A DNA stretch of 64,000 nucleotides from contig QNGE01000120.1 in the NCBI GenBank assembly GCA_008508345.1, positions 188,968-252,967 of the forward strand, written 5' to 3'. The notes under the pieces were generated by a model. That model was not told where the DNA came from. It did not search any database and saw nothing but the letters and a program-made list of their open reading frames with translations. Origin of the DNA: Paragonimus westermani (taxonomy: Eukaryota; Platyhelminthes; Trematoda; Plagiorchiida; Troglotrematidae). Positions 1-13,968 of the stretch are shown in pieces. Position numbers and translations under genes: made by a program. Within the stretch, counting starts at the first letter, position 1, and the number at the start of each line of letters is the position of its first letter.

Positions 1-3000
1 TGATAGAAAAGAATGTTGTGTTTTTCAGTTGGTTTTGGTTAACTGAACTTTAGGACCAAGTATAAGCGGCCAAAAAGATTAAGTATGATAATTTGCTGCT
101 CCAAAAAACTGTTCATGGTAGATGTTGAAGTAGATCACGCTTACCACTGTTGAAAATAATTTCCATACTGTCTTACTTGTTCTCGATTTTGGTTACCACC
201 GTTAGAGATTGACTTGCGAATCCGCTGAAACGATAAGGAATCGATCACACCACTCGGTGAGGGAGTCGCCCTGATGCCCAAATATTTGTTGGCTGTCAAC
301 CTGGCGCATTTAGACCTCACAGAAAATTCAGGATTCAGTTACTGGTAACTGGCAGTAGTAGCAAATATACCGTTAAGCCAAGCATCACCAGAAACACGTT
401 TACCGGTCTACACGGGATTGTACAGACAGTGGAATCTATGACGGGTGTGCGTTGAGAACTTGTGCACTTCCGGTTTTTGAAGAGTTGATGCCTAATAAAT
501 CCCACAGCTCGGGTTCGCTTTCATCTCTTCCCGTGCCTAATAACGTAGCCGGCTGAAGGGACTTCAATCTGCTTCAATGTAGCACTTTATTAGCTAACTA
601 CTTCTCTGAAGAAACCTTTGTAAAGTTACAAAAGTGTGATTTGCCCTTGTGTAATTCGTCATGTTTGATGTCGGAACTACTGTCGCTTGGCGGAAGTGTC
701 GTTTAACTGTCGTTTTGTGAAAGTGTGTGTAAAGCAAAGATGCAGTCCATGCCGCTCTATCTCTCGATACTATGGCCATTTTGAAGTAAGGACTTGCTCA
801 GTGTTGGCTGCTTTAACTGTCGACGTTCACATCAAATTAAATGATCAGATGGACATACTGGATGTTGGTCAGGGTGTATTAAGGAAGAATTTCGATGCAT
901 AGTTTATCCTTCGAATATTGCAAGACGTCGGTTTGCGGAAACTAAGTTAGCTACTTCTAGTGCATAGAATTAAACCCTGAATCACCATTACATGGGAAAC
1001 CTCGATTGGACGATCAGGTAACCTGGTAGCTGTGAGTGGTAGAAGAGTCGGTCCGTCAGCGCTGCATTTCCAGTGGATACTACCTGTCGTGCTTAAGAGC
1101 AACTATCTAGCCTTGCAGCGTACTACAATTAGTAGCGTATAACGTAAGATTTTTAACTATTCTGTTTAATTTTACTTTACCCAATATCTCTGTTATAGGT
1201 TGTGCTCAGAGAAAATTAATCGGCACTATAAATCAAACCCATGGCTATTTATGTCGAGGGCACTCATGTATGAGTATATGACATATATGGATAAATTAGT
1301 TGAATCAAACATCAATGCGTGACTTCTGGCAGTAACCGAACTGTAGTTCATCAATTCTGGCATTATTCACATGCGTGATACCATACTACTGTTGTCCAGT
1401 CGGACAGCAGTTTGTTAAAGGTATTCAAGTTGAGAACGAAATATCGATACAGGTAATCATTTTTCATGCTGTCTCCGGGCTTCCCTGTCAAAACGTTCCA
1501 AGATGTCTTGACATGAATATATGAATGACGCTGCTTATAAGGAAGGTGCTGCTTTCTATGTTAGCTTAGTTTAATGAGTTGCAAACTTCGTACTACAGAA
1601 TCTTTCGATAGATAGCAAGTTTACATACGGAATGCGTGCGACATGTTCAAGGTTATAAGGTTTTGACAGCGGTACACTGGCTATCATGAACAGATGGTAA
1701 ATAGGTATCACCAACATTGATTCTGCTCAATGGTTTAGAAGGTGTTCGCAGAATGGGTTTGGGAGTGCCTGCCTCACAGATATCTGAACATCTATGTAAC
1801 AGAAAACTTTCAAATTGCATGAGATTCTGGACTATCTTTGGGTTTATATGCTCCCTCCGCTGGAATCGTGTGGGGTTGTTTGAGTTAAAGAAAGTGTCAG
1901 CAGAACTTAGGTACATCAGCTTTTTTGTCTCAAAATCAGTCACACAGTAAGTAAAATGAGAGTCCGCAGTTTCGGTGGGAATGAGTTGACAATCCGAAGT
2001 TACGATGAATGCAGTCTTGAATGTGCCGGATTTCATGAACTAACAAACTGTAGTGATTCATCTATATTTTTTATCGGTCGTGTAGGAAGTTCTGCCAGCT
2101 GTTCAACAATCCCCTTTTTCATTTCGATTTTGGACAATATACCTATCTTTCAAACAACCCAATTATTTTATTATTGAGTTATGGACTTTCACTGCAGGTG
2201 TAGCTCTTTTCGAGCCTTCACTACAGCTCGCTTTCACACTGCACGCTGATTGCATCAATTCTCTGCTGTTGAAGTTGATTTTTCCAATTCGTTCATGACA
2301 CCAAGTGGAAGGAAGTCCACATTTTCCATCTACCCAGGGTATGTACGATTAACAGCCTTGTTCACCTATTCCCTAGGGTAATTGGAATATTGATTTGAGG
2401 TTTAAATCGGGTGAAGTAAAACGCATAATACTTTGTGCAGTGAATGAACTCGAGCGGCATTTGGTTTCTGCAGGCGTGAGCATTTAATCCTTACGAGAAC
2501 ACAAACGATTATATAAACAATGTACACATCGGGCTTGAAGAAATATCCACGTTGTCACCTACGCAGCCCTATGAATATATATTCGCAAGACCTACTGCTG
2601 AGGAGATTCATTAAAATTAAAACATATATCTAACGTGCGCCGCTGACAACCGTTAGTCTAGTATGAACTTTTGTAAAATGCTACAGATAGGTATTCAAAT
2701 AATCCAACTCAGATTTAGAGAGCAGCAGTCTGTCCGGTCACTGTCGGAAGATGTGGTTTGTATAATTCACTTGGTGTAATAAATTGGAACACCTTGTTTG
2801 TAACTCTTTCGACTGAACGGCAGATATAACCAATGTTGTGCTCTTAATGTGTTCAATTATTGTCGACTGACAAAACAAGATGCAATGCAAAAACGGTGGT
2901 TGAAATTTCGTAAATGACATCCCACGAACTGCTGAGGAAATTTTTGACATAAAGACCTAAATATCTTCTTGCAGGTTTAATGAGTTCAGTAATCTCGACC

Positions 3001-3130
3001 TGTCTCGGAAGTCCTAATCGCGGGGTTATCGATCGGAGTTAACAGGCAGTAACTGTGTCTCCTCTCGAAACGATCGGGCAACCTGATCATCGCTCACAAG
3101 CGGAAGTGGTTGAGCGTTCAGATCTGATAA

Positions 3131-3384
3131 TTCGGTCGTGCCCAATGTGAGGTCAATGGCGCAGTGGTCAACACGGTTGCCTCATGATTGGAATGTCCGG
3201 AGTTCATATCCCGGCCGTGGCAAGGATATGCACTACTGACGAGCTCTAATGAGAGCGAAACTCGAGTCTAGTGCTTCTTTTCGAAAGAGGCTGGCTGGAA
3301 AGTCTATCTGAATGCGAACGCTGCGATCAAATGTGAGTGATGGTCAACTTGAAAATAAACCAAATCCCCGACTACTCATCGGTA
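3131..3384 (+). repeat. tRNA-derived SINE, family 1, near full length
   Basis: Internal Pol III promoter boxes are visible: an A box TGGCGCAGTGG at 3157-3167 and a B-box-like AGTTCATATCC at 3201-3211, inside a tRNA-like head. The body runs 'gacgagctctaatgagag...' to 'gactactcatcgg'. The same body recurs at 25297-25466 and, in reverse, at 59062-59318, which shows it is a dispersed repeat. It is non-autonomous and probably mobilised by a LINE, but no partner can be assigned. Confidence 0.8.
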
Positions 3385-4660
3385 AAATAAAGACCTAATA
3401 TCCGAATTCCCACAAGCCCGTTTAAACAACAGACACTTCATTTCGCCAAATCAAACGTAATCTATGTATACAAGTGTGGGTGAGGAGCATTCTGTGTTGG
3501 CAGAGCTGACAGCCAGCTTGGAACCAGGGTTGTCGAACACTTACTAGATTGGGTTCAAAAATGGTCACACATTCAGACATTTTGACATCAGCCGGAAGGA
3601 ACCGGCATCATCGATTGCCAAACGTCTTGTGGTGACAAAATGTGAGTGACTCACCAAGGTTACTTCTTGTTCTGTTCCCCAGTGGAAACAAACGTTTGCT
3701 ACGATATGCCGGAGCCATTACGATCAGACACCGTCACCTCATTTTGTGTGTACAAAAAGAAGTGTTTGTGACGTTGGTGCTGCCATGGTAGCAACCGAAG
3801 TGGTATTGAACTTCGACATTTTGTGGTTGTTTTTTTAGTTCGGATATTTTTACATTTTAACTCGTCTGCAGCAAACACTAGCAGAGATGCAGCGAAATCT
3901 ACTCGAGCATAAATCGTGTCATTTCAGTCTTTCGTCTGCTCTATTCATATTAGCAACGGGAAATAGTTGTTTCAAATTTCTAATGTAGAATTTTTTGTCA
4001 CTTCCGCCCACAAGTGAGGTTTCCTTGAACACGTGAAGTATGGGTCCGCGCTACTTGCCCAGTTACAAACTGAACGCCTACACACACGTGTGTTCCATTG
4101 GAAAATTATGAAATGATGAATATCCCAATTCGATATAAACTGCGAGAATTCGTTGAGAGATTTTTCATATTATTACTGACTTCGATGTGTTTAACTTCCT
4201 ATACTTAATTTTGTTTGGAACGACAGCATAAAAGATCTAGTGAGCTCGATTCAATCAGGCAAACGATGACGGTGGCCACCTTAAATTCAGGCTTCCAGCA
4301 GTCGTTTGGACAACTTGACTCGACGAGTGCTCTTCTAACCGTATATTTGTGTATGTCATAAATCGGCTGCTGTGCGCAGTTGGTGGATGTGGCTTTTACC
4401 TATTTCGTGAAATCACCATATTTTTCTAGTTTCTCTGTTCACGTACCTTCTTTTCAATTCTTCAGTCCATTCTTTACTTTTCGTTCTTCTGTTAGACTTG
4501 AATGTTCCTTATTTCAAATTTCGCGTGTGGTGGACCGTTTCACTATCAACCGCGCTTTGAACAGAACACACGTGGTCGGTCCTTTCAAAGTCAATTTACT
4601 TTGAGCCTCTCAGATTTATTTCTATCCCTATTTCGAAAGAGTACTAATCGAAAAAGTTTG

Positions 4661-4740
4661 GGCTTCTGCTGGATGTGAACCAACAAAAGAAACAGATCGT
4701 GCATATGCTGCAAATACTCAGCCAACTTATTTTCGAAGCC
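4661..4740 (-). repeat. 80-nt tRNA-derived repeat (family 2), degenerate
   Basis: Read on the minus strand it starts GGCTTCG and ends GAAGCC, which pair like an acceptor stem. It carries a B-box-like GGTTCACATCC inside a T-arm-like segment. It has the same length and ends as the better preserved copy at 28116-28195, but its A-box region has decayed. I judge it a tRNA-derived repeat or pseudogene, not a working tRNA. Confidence 0.6.
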
Positions 4741-4955
4741 AGGCAGGAAGCTCAGCAGTGTTTCATCTGGTGTCATTTAGCCAATAACCCTCAATGCAAA
4801 AAGGAAATCCATCATATATTTTAATGAATCCAATGCCAAAACCGGATTTTCTGGTCATTTTGCGCTGAAATTTGTCTAAGCTACCGATGAACACTTAGGG
4901 TGTTGTCATCTGGTGGACCCGTTAATTTAGAATAGGTCCAACTCTGTATACTACC

Positions 4956-5014
4956 GGCTACGGTTGGATGTGAACCAACAACAGGACCGAATAGTCCATC
5001 TAGACACGGTAGCC
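4956..5014 (-). repeat. tRNA-like repeat (family 2), shortened
   Basis: This is a 59-nt unit on the minus strand beginning GGCTAC and ending GTAGCC (six-base terminal pairing). It has an A-box-like TGTCTAGATGG and a B box GGTTCACATCC flanked by TTGG/CCAA as in a T stem. The anticodon arm region is too short for a tRNA. Confidence 0.55.
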
Positions 5015-5189
5015 ATCTGTAAAACTGAGAAATCTTGCAGCGGAGGTTACACCCTTGGATGACCTGGCAGATTCCATAAGAAACAGTAGGTTAGATTAGA
5101 AAATGAGTCAAAAGATGACGTTTATGCGTTCTCAACCTGGTTTCATGGCTCAACTCATGCAGTAATTGTCACATTCTGGTCATTCTATT

Positions 5190-5225
5190 CCAGTCATGGT
5201 TCGTATCCAGCAGGAGCCCGGAATT
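5190..5225 (+). repeat. Fragment of tRNA-derived repeat (family 2)
   Basis: The stretch 'tggttcgtatccagcaggag' resembles the T-arm and 3' acceptor end of the 28116-28195 copy, in plus orientation. Only the 3' end is present. Confidence 0.45.
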
Positions 5226-7245
5226 TTTGCTAGTTCTTTTCCTCTACATCCAATAATTTGCCAACTTACACATACTTTTATTGACCTCGTACTAGGTCAT
5301 CCGATTACCGTGGTCAGTGTCCTACATTTCGTTTGCTACGTCCGCAGCATAGCGTTAGGTAACACAGCAATATGGACAATTATAATCTCTTAACAATCAC
5401 TGTTCTTCAGTAAGTAGGTAATGCAGACCCATTTTCAGTAGTTAATTATCAAGTGAAGATGAGCTGTTGCTTTACAATTTGGTGCCACACGTTAATTCGT
5501 CTGAAATGACGGCTGAATCTGCAGTGTCAAACTACAGTATTTTGCACTGATTTCTTGGACCCTATGAGAAGGGAGGATTTCGACTCCACTACTGGAGGGC
5601 TTTCCATCAATCCATTAGGACTGTCCCGATGGTTCAGTGAGGAAGCCTAATTACAGACAACTTGCAATAACAGCAGCGACTTAGACGACATGTGACCCAA
5701 CGTTTCTATCGTCCATTTACTGAGAATTTCGTGATAAGAAAACATAACCGGAGTTATAATCATTCTTTCGCTGTTTTCCTGGAAAACAAGCTTTCGAAAA
5801 CTGCCAACAGTTTTGATTTTACTGTAGAACAAATTACCGTTTACCTCTTGCCATCTGTGGGTCGATGTTAATGAAGTTGACGAGTGGCAGCTAAAGAGCA
5901 TGACATGACTTATGAGGTAGTGTTACAGAATCAAACTATCTAACTTTGAATACGACCTGACCAATCCGCTTGTACTACGATAACCTATCTAGCAATTCGT
6001 TTGGAACGCGAGCGAAACGCAATGCACATCCTGCTTTCAATCTTTGTGGCGTTTTCCGCGGCACATTCCAATTAAACTTTGGAATTGAACACTTAAAAAT
6101 TAACAACTGTTCCAATATATTTGCCTCACTACAGACTCCGAATGTAGTGGATTGAAAACCACTTCAAAACAATTTGTCGTTACTCCATGGTGCTGTTCCT
6201 AAGGGCTAGGTCATTTTAATTTTGTTAGCAATACAACTTTTACGGAAAGTCCGAATATTAGTTTTTAAGTTCATTTGTATAATTCTCGTAGGGTACATTT
6301 TGTGGGACTATAATGTGTATGTTCTTCGAATAGACTGCAACTTTGTGTACAGGTTGCTAAACAATTGACTGAATGTTGGACATTTCCAGGCAGTCTGTCC
6401 AAGCCCATTCTCCTGAACAACTGCGTCAGGGAAGAAAACAACCAATGGTTCACTTCGCGTGAAGCTCACTAACGAAGCCGGATATCATTTACATACTATC
6501 ACCTTACTGGCGCAATCAGGCTGTTCATTAGTAAAAATTAAGTGGCATAAAAAACCAGTGGCAAAATAGAAGTTTGAATCTGAATGCATGGTGGATGAAC
6601 TGAACTTGAGTCATTAATATAAAACATTTTTATGACAAGAAGAACACAATGATAGTAGTTCAAGCAATACTAATGAGATATGGGAATATTTTTCCCGCAA
6701 GATTGTTAACACTTCCTGAGAAGCGAATATTGCAACTGAACTCATTTTGAGTGATGCATCGTCCTTAAGTTAGCTGTAAGACAGTTACCTTGATTTATAT
6801 TAACCAGCTGAGAATAAAATAGGTTTATAGATCCAAGGAATATTATGTAACAGACGGCTTTGGAAACGAACACATTTACCAGCCATTTATATGATGCTAG
6901 ATATGATAAATAGGTTGTGCCACGATTGTTGAGTCATAGTAAACACTAAATGTGAGTGAGCTCTGCACAGCCGTGCAGTACGCGGAATGCCATAGCAGCC
7001 TCAGTGTGGTCATCAATCTCTACAGTACACGTAACAGGACATGTGCGTACGAATAAAGATGATTACTACCCTGTTAAGTGAGAGTGAAAGTAACCATGAA
7101 CGGTGATTTCTGCTGCAAAGCAAACAAGTAAATCGTGCACTGAACAGTTGAAACAAACATGCAGCAATTCAAAGTATCCGTAAAATATAATCGTAAACCG
7201 AAATAAGCAATAGACTGGACAGGCAATGAGTTCCTAGGGGCTCAC

Positions 7246-7367
7246 CTTCTAAAAGCTGGAATACCGCTGGCGTAACGAATTATTCGCCCTTGCATGTCCA
7301 CAGAAACGATGATATTAGCAAAGTACCAATATAGGTTTGTAAGGCCAACAACAAACGCGATTACCAT
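7246..7367 (-). CDS. TRPC: TRPC channel, exon f: rest of S5 and start of the pore region
   Basis: This 122-bp exon starts at phase 0 MVIAFVVGLTNLYWYFAN, the second half of S5. The G-L-x-x-L-Y-W-Y pattern is as in TRPC and fly TRP-type channels. It continues into the extracellular turret and ends ...IPAFR plus two bases (AG). The acceptor is ttattttcag and the donor is GTGAGC. The following exon must supply one base and then the pore helix, selectivity filter and S6. I searched the minus strand from 7245 to 1 by eye for an F-W-x-I-F-G pore motif, the L-L-N-M-L-I-A-M S6 motif and the E-W-K-F-A-R TRP box, and found none. The gene therefore appears to continue beyond the left end. Confidence 0.9.
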
Positions 7368-10300
7368 CTGAAAATAATCAGTGGATAGAAGAAAATACTT
7401 CAGCATACGATGTTTAAGTTATTCGGTAGATACACTTGCAAATGATGACCTCCCCACCATAAGAACTGGAAGTTAAGTTTGCAGAAATTTTACAACTGGT
7501 AGGAACCGCCTAATGAGACTAAAGTTTAACGGGTTCATACGGAGGATTAGTGTACATTGGTAAGAACAAGATTATTTACAATCTGTTTGACACAAACAGC
7601 GGGAGATGAGGATTGCACCATAAACCGAGTAAATAGCCAGAAAGAATATTTCAGTGAGTCGAAATCTCATTATGTGGCCACCAAATATGCTTAGACAGCT
7701 ATGCTTTAACGACATAATCCAACCCAACATTTGTGCCGCTTTCCAAAAACCCCATCCTACTTATAGTCTACTCCAACTTAGGCATTATGTACAACTTCTG
7801 CATTAATGAGGCTCTCACGGGGTGCACAGTAAAACGCAAGCAAAGGAACCCTTGTAGTTTCGCTAGTAAACAGATTTTTGCTTACGATATTAACGTACAA
7901 ACCGGGACTTATTTGTATCGGACTGGTTTTCACAAATGAGGCATCAGTGAAAATGCAATGAGGAATTAACCTCCAACTGATGTGCACCATGAACAGGCCA
8001 ACTGTCCTACCGTGCACGTTGCATCAGTCGGTGATTGTTAACTCGTACTGCTGTAACTTGTTCACATGGTAAGTCTGCCTACCAACGGTCGGCATGTGGC
8101 TAATCGACCAGGAACTAAGTGGTTGATTTTGTCAAGAATGAATCTGGTAGAGAGTCGGCGATCAGTAGATCATTTATTAATACACTTGACCGCAATACTT
8201 TGACAGTTTTCACTACAATGGCCTTGCAACGAAGTCCCGGTAATACAGTGACAGCGTCAGCTGCCAGATAGATAGGAACGCAGTAGGAGGTAGGTTTATA
8301 ATCTGATTAGCGTACAACAAGATGTGGTATGTGCCAAAAAAAGATAACATTAAAATCCCCAAACTACTTTCCTGGAAGGTTACCCGGATCTTTGTCGTTG
8401 GTTACAACGGTTGGCAGGAAGTTGAACGACTTCAGGTTGCAGAAACCCATGTCGTTACCACACGGGTTTTGACCACGATTCAAAGACTGGCATAACTCTT
8501 ACGAAGAACTTTTGAATGGTGAGGCTTTAAAGATCGATATGATCTTTTCGAAAGAATGAATGTATATAATCCTTGGGTTACATTCAGCTTCGATGAAGCT
8601 GGTTTAGCATACCGCGCGACCTTTGACAAAAAAGTTGGAAATCGGCTATGAAAATTGTTAAGTGAAAAAATTTCGTAAAGACTGACGTGCATTATCCATG
8701 CACAGTAACCATTTTGATGTGCAGTAAAAACCAACCGTAATCGGTGAATTGAAAACAGCGAATCGCCTCAAGTTATTTATCGTGCTTTCACCAAGCTGAC
8801 CTTAAAAATGTTGAAAGTCCTCCAGGAAGTAACTAGCAGGTCCAGGGATAGTCATTACTCTCCAGGTGACAAAGCATTGGCACCTCCTTGCGGTAATCCT
8901 CAACAGTACATAAAGTTCCTTTCAACTAGCATACTAATCTTAGATTCACAGTTCTGAGGAGGAGAGACAGTGACTGTACCCAAGTATTTTCAACTTGAAC
9001 GGTACATGCCCAGTTGTTAATTTGCCTTTTATACTGAAGAAGCTACTGAGTAGGACAGTTATGTTGTTGGCTGGCCTATTTACGGTCCGCACAACTTTCG
9101 GACATCTGCATAAACTGTAAACACTGGAGAAGACGCCAGTGCCAGTGAGAAGTCACCGGATTACTGGATGGCATCTACCACTCTCATGCTTATAAATGTT
9201 ACTAATGAATTGAGAGAAATGGAAGAGGAATGAAACTGTACCATCGACCTACCAGGAGAAACCACTCTCAGTTCTTAGGAAGAAAACGTCTCAGAGTTGT
9301 TATTGTAAGTTCGTGGGTAAACAGGTGTTCCGGAACGGGCAATTATGCAAAAGTACACTTCGTAAATCAAACCGAAAAGGCATAATACTAACGTTAACGT
9401 GTGTGAGCTGGCAACATAACTTCTTCTATCGTTTGAATCAAGTATAACCACTATAATTTAGACCTTGCAAAGTCAATGGTGATCAGAAATCCGAACGTTT
9501 ATAGAAGGCAAGTAAATCTTTCAACTAAAGAGTGAGATTCGTAGATTTAAAAGAGAATTTATTTGACAATCAGATCGGATGTTGAGCACGCGGATTAGAC
9601 GGTGTAGACATGAAAAATGACTGAAGGTAATATAATGTGAGCACTTTGCATAGCTTCTCATTTGATCGCATCGGAGTCGCTTAAATCACGTTGGCATATA
9701 CGACCTAGAAGATACGACCTACGGCACGACAGTTGCTGGTACCCAGCCAACTGTTCACAGACCACCCTAAGGTTTTCACGCGTGACTTTCTTGGTTTACT
9801 ATTTGGTCTTTCTTTCAACCGAAACCCCTAGACTGCTATATAGTTTAGTACGTTCATGTTTCGTATCTAGACAACGTTTAACAACAGGCTATCATTGACC
9901 ACAAATGAAAACCTTTCGCATGAATTCAACCGAGAATAATAAATGCTTTCGAGATAGGGACAGAAATTGTAGCAGCTGTTCTACCTCACTTGTGTTATTC
10001 CTAGTTGTTACGAAAAGAGATGTCCAACTTGACCAATCTTGTGGCACACTCATTTTGATCCGTTGCTAAGTGGAGGTTGTGGACTGTGTTTCGTTTGATT
10101 TAAGAGTGCTAACCACCATAATGATACTGGACTCGTAAGTAAATCAGGCAAATACTACACGTGTTTCAATTACTTAGTTCTGTTAAGCTATTTTGCAATA
10201 CATAAAATGTCAAGCTTTAGGATATTGTAGAAGTTCTCTTCATTCAGTCACCACCCTAACAACAATAAACTGTTCTTTGTGTTGGAGATAATTTAACGGA

Positions 10301-12462
10301 CAGGCTGTACAGAGCGGTCACAGTGCTAAAGTAAGTCACATTCTGCTGTGTACAGAACATTGCATTTCTCAAACAATCATGCTAAAAGTCTTCGAAGATT
10401 AATCGGTCAATCGTCTTACTGTATTGTTGCATATAACTGCCGACAAGCTTTCGGTAGTTACGATATTAGCTATTCCGAACCAAATGATTTTAGGCGCAAC
10501 ATATCTTTAATAAAGCAAGTGATTGAAGATAGGTCAGTAAAGCCGTGTCATCAAACATAACACGATGAACACTTTCTAACAGCCACATAATTTGATAATG
10601 GATATCCGGAGAATTTTATATTCATTCATATTAAGAGATAAGCTAAACGATTTGCGTCTACCTGGGTAGCAGATATGCGTTCATAAAAGTACAGTTCATT
10701 GGTAAATATTTGTCCACTCTAACAACTCGTCACACTGAGATCGCTGTGAACCGAACACAGTCTTCCGGTGAGTCGTTCCTCATGTCAACATTTTGGGAGT
10801 TACTGGTCGGAACGTCAGAGGAGATGCGCCTAACTATTTTATCCAACATGTCGCCTATCACTCAGCTTGTAGGTGCAGCAGCAGTTATATCGGCGGAACG
10901 AGATGCTGGTTGCATCAGTGAATGACCGAACTGGTTGATTCAGGTTGCCATGCAAACCGGTAGTCAAACGAGCAACATCATTCGAGGAGCACAACTTCTA
11001 ACAGACGATAACGTTCACCTTGTTACTTTGAATGCAATTTTCAAACTTTTGCTGTCAACATGGTCATGCTGGTCATAGGGGGTAGCCAGGATTACACGCA
11101 CAGGCAGCCACTATCCACGCCATCCACTTCCTTAAACGCGGTTTGTCCACATAACGTTTCCATGAGCTATGGTTCTTTTCCTGTTTACACCATGCGGTTA
11201 ACCAGTTGAGTTATAATATTATCATCCGACAACATCTGTTTTGTGGTTGCTCTGATGAATCAAATCGAGGGAAAGTACTGCATTTAATCTCCGACTCATC
11301 CTCAAGTGAGACTGTAAGAGGCCTTAAGTAAATACTCGCCTAACGATACGACTGGAAGACGAAGCAGACTCATACATAGGAGTTGAGGTTGCAGTCCACT
11401 GGAAAGTGAGCATCATTAAATTTCCTATGACAAAATGATCAAGCCAAACAGTGTGATTAAATTGATTGTGCTTGGTCAAATCTGGAAGAAGTCCTCTGAA
11501 GATCCGGATGGGCAGCCTGCTGGACAACAATTTTGGCCTAATGACAGAATGACCATAATATCCAGTATGTAAATTGATATTGTCAAGACTCTTGTCAACT
11601 CGATATCTTCCACAGTATCATGGCGCAGAGTTAGTGCTCAACGATTTTTCTAAGGTAATCAGATATTTAAGGGTATTGCAATTTTCGTCTGTTTTAGGGC
11701 TCAGGCTCGATTTAATAAATGCAAAATAGAATCCTGTTCCCAGACATAATAGATTGCAATTATTAATGAGAGATATAGTTGAGTACCGCCGAAGAGTTGT
11801 CTGTGTTGCAAGTTTGTCATTCTCTGCAGACGCAAATATAAAGCACACGTACATTTTGACAGTTGGTTGCCTCCAACTATCAGTGTAATTGCTGCCAGCT
11901 GATTTTCTTCACCACATCAATTATTCATGGAACACTAAGCGTTCTGACAATAATGGCGTGAAGGAATTATTATTGGACATGATCATTAAGTAAATTGCAA
12001 TTATTCCGGTTATAGTCTTTAGATGTTAAGCTGTATGAATACAAGGAAATTTCACCCCCAGAGTGACATCTCGAGGATTACAGCTAAATCGCGAAACTAA
12101 AAATTTGCATCAATAAAACTTATTGTCTTTTATCAATAACCATAAATGGGACTTTGACCTCTTTCAAATGTGACTTCGTAAGCCTTAGTTATGTTAAACG
12201 GTTGGTCGGCTGCAGACACTACTGAAAGTAATCCTGTTATATATTTTTTTACTTAAAAACGGCTTATATGTCAGTCTGTTTTGTATTTAACACACTCTGT
12301 TTGACTGTCCTTAAGTTCCTACATCCAGTCTTATCAACTTATACCTTGTCTTGGATAAATTTTGAACACTCCGATGGATTCAGTTGTGGAGGAGACACAA
12401 TTATCAAATTTACAAATTAATTCGGAAACTGCTTTGACTATGTGATTTATTCACAAACCTAC
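7368..12462 (-). other. TRPC intron, 5.1 kb
   Basis: This intron lies between exons e and f and is bounded by GTAGGT and ttattttcag. No recognisable coding or repeat content was seen. A somewhat GC-richer plus-strand open stretch at 10710-10925 has no identifiable family. Confidence 0.75.
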
Positions 12463-12647
12463 CACAGAAAATAATGCCATGAATCGGATAATATCGGAAA
12501 TCATTCGTGCCAAAGAGATCTGCAATGGACCAAGCAGTTCCCACGCTGGCATAAGGTGACTGATGCGCGCAAACGAGAGCACATTACCCATGGCGAATAA
12601 GCAATCAGATACGTATTCTGGATCATCTGGTGCCCACCACAGGCGAC
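12463..12647 (-). CDS. TRPC: TRPC channel, exon e: S4, S4-S5 linker, start of S5
   Basis: This 185-bp exon reads (C)RLWWAPDDPEYVSDCLFAM, then 'NVLSFARISHLMPA' (S4), 'LGPLQISLARM' (S4-S5 linker) and the start of S5 (ISDIIRFMALFSV). The motif L-G-P-L-Q-I-S-L-x-R-M is diagnostic for TRPC channels. The usual Gly before Arg is Ala here. The acceptor ends tttaaag and the donor is GTAGGT, weaker than the others but in the right place. It ends in phase 0, and the next exon starts with a codon that continues S5. There is no disruption. Confidence 0.93.
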
Positions 12648-13934
12648 CTTTAAATAGAGAAGTGGAACATGAGATAGTGGGTAGCTTATTAATACAGACC
12701 TAAATAGTATCTATTGCATAGCTGCGTATAAGCAACCATGGTCAATATCAATTACTTTTCTTTTGAAAGACTAATTCAATTAATTTGAATTTGATCTTTA
12801 ACGCACCACGAACGAACTATTATAAAAAAACGCGGAAACGACAGAATAACATTAGTGTTGTAGTAACATTACAACTATTCCACACAGAAGACAAAATTTT
12901 ACTGCATAGTTTATCGGAGTAGATACTATTACGAAATACCACATGCTACACTACTGCTAGCTACGATCAAAAAAATGATTTGTAGAACGCACATTTAAAA
13001 TTGTGGGATATCAGGTTACTTTCTAGTCACAAATGGGTTTTGTTGTTGTGGTGTCTGAAGCAGTGTCAGTTTTGCCTCACACACAGGCTGTCTCCTAAAT
13101 TTGACGTAGTCAGCTTCAGTACCTCGTATTAAGAGGGTTTGTCACTCGGCACCCTACCCGTATGAAGTTCGTTCATATGGTAGCATGTCGCCATTTCGTA
13201 AATTTATAGGATCAATTATTTTATAGACTCTATCAACGAAATTACACGAAACATTTCCTTCCCACAGAGCAAAACATTTCGCAATCTGGCTGACAAATTT
13301 ATCACTATTGAAACAATCAAAGTATCCCGTCAAGTTTCCCGATTTTGAAGTGTTGTAGAATACGCTTACGGAGTTCTCTTGGAAACGGGCCTAACGGTTG
13401 GAACCCTCAGGAGCCTCAGAGGAGCCTTACATAACTGAAACGAGTGGTGAATGGCGTGTGGAGACTAAAAATACTGCCGACAAAAAATGACAGGTGTTTC
13501 GGGCTCTCCAGAGCTACCATGGTCTACTTTCTAATGCTCAGACGGCGAAAATTCCAGGTGAATAGTTGAACTGCGTTGGCTTTCTGACATCTAGATGTAT
13601 GTTTTTGTATGACGTATACATGCAAAAGTGTACGAACTTGTAAGATATCTGCAACAAACTTAGTAAGACTAAAGTAAGACCGTTTGAGCACCGGGTTTAC
13701 GTTGTTATCGATAAATGGATTGGGAATAACAGTAATCCTCTACGTTTTAACCGTCTCGAGTGACATCCATCGAATGTTTTGGTCGCAATCATAGTAAAAA
13801 TAGAACAGAGGTCACGTGGGATTTGCCTTGTTTTGGTCAACCTGCGCTGCATCTGAAGTGGTTGGTCTAGGGGTTACAGCAACCCTGTCACCCACCCCAT
13901 CCCAAACAGTCTACACCTATGTAGATTAAACGCA

Positions 13935-13968
13935 CAGGTGTACACACACAAGCACACACAAAACGCAC
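13935..13968. repeat. CA-rich tract
   Basis: The imperfect stretch 'cacaggtgtacacacacaag' continues as 'cacacacaaaa'. It is a decayed (CA)n microsatellite. Confidence 0.6.

Larger units (their letters stand above)
1..7245. other. Probable TRPC intron, no exon recognised
   Basis: This is AT-rich sequence following the donor of the last visible channel exon. It contains a SINE (about 3131-3384) and tRNA-derived repeat copies at 4661-4740, 4956-5014 and about 5190-5225. Open frames here, including one of 127 codons on the minus strand at 1653-2036, have no recognisable homology, and none carries pore or S6 motifs. Confidence 0.5.

Noticed and set aside
1653..2036. 127-codon minus-strand open frame as the TRPC C-terminal exon
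   Set aside because: It has no TRP box or known C-terminal motif, and no convincing acceptor of the required phase. The position fits but the content does not.
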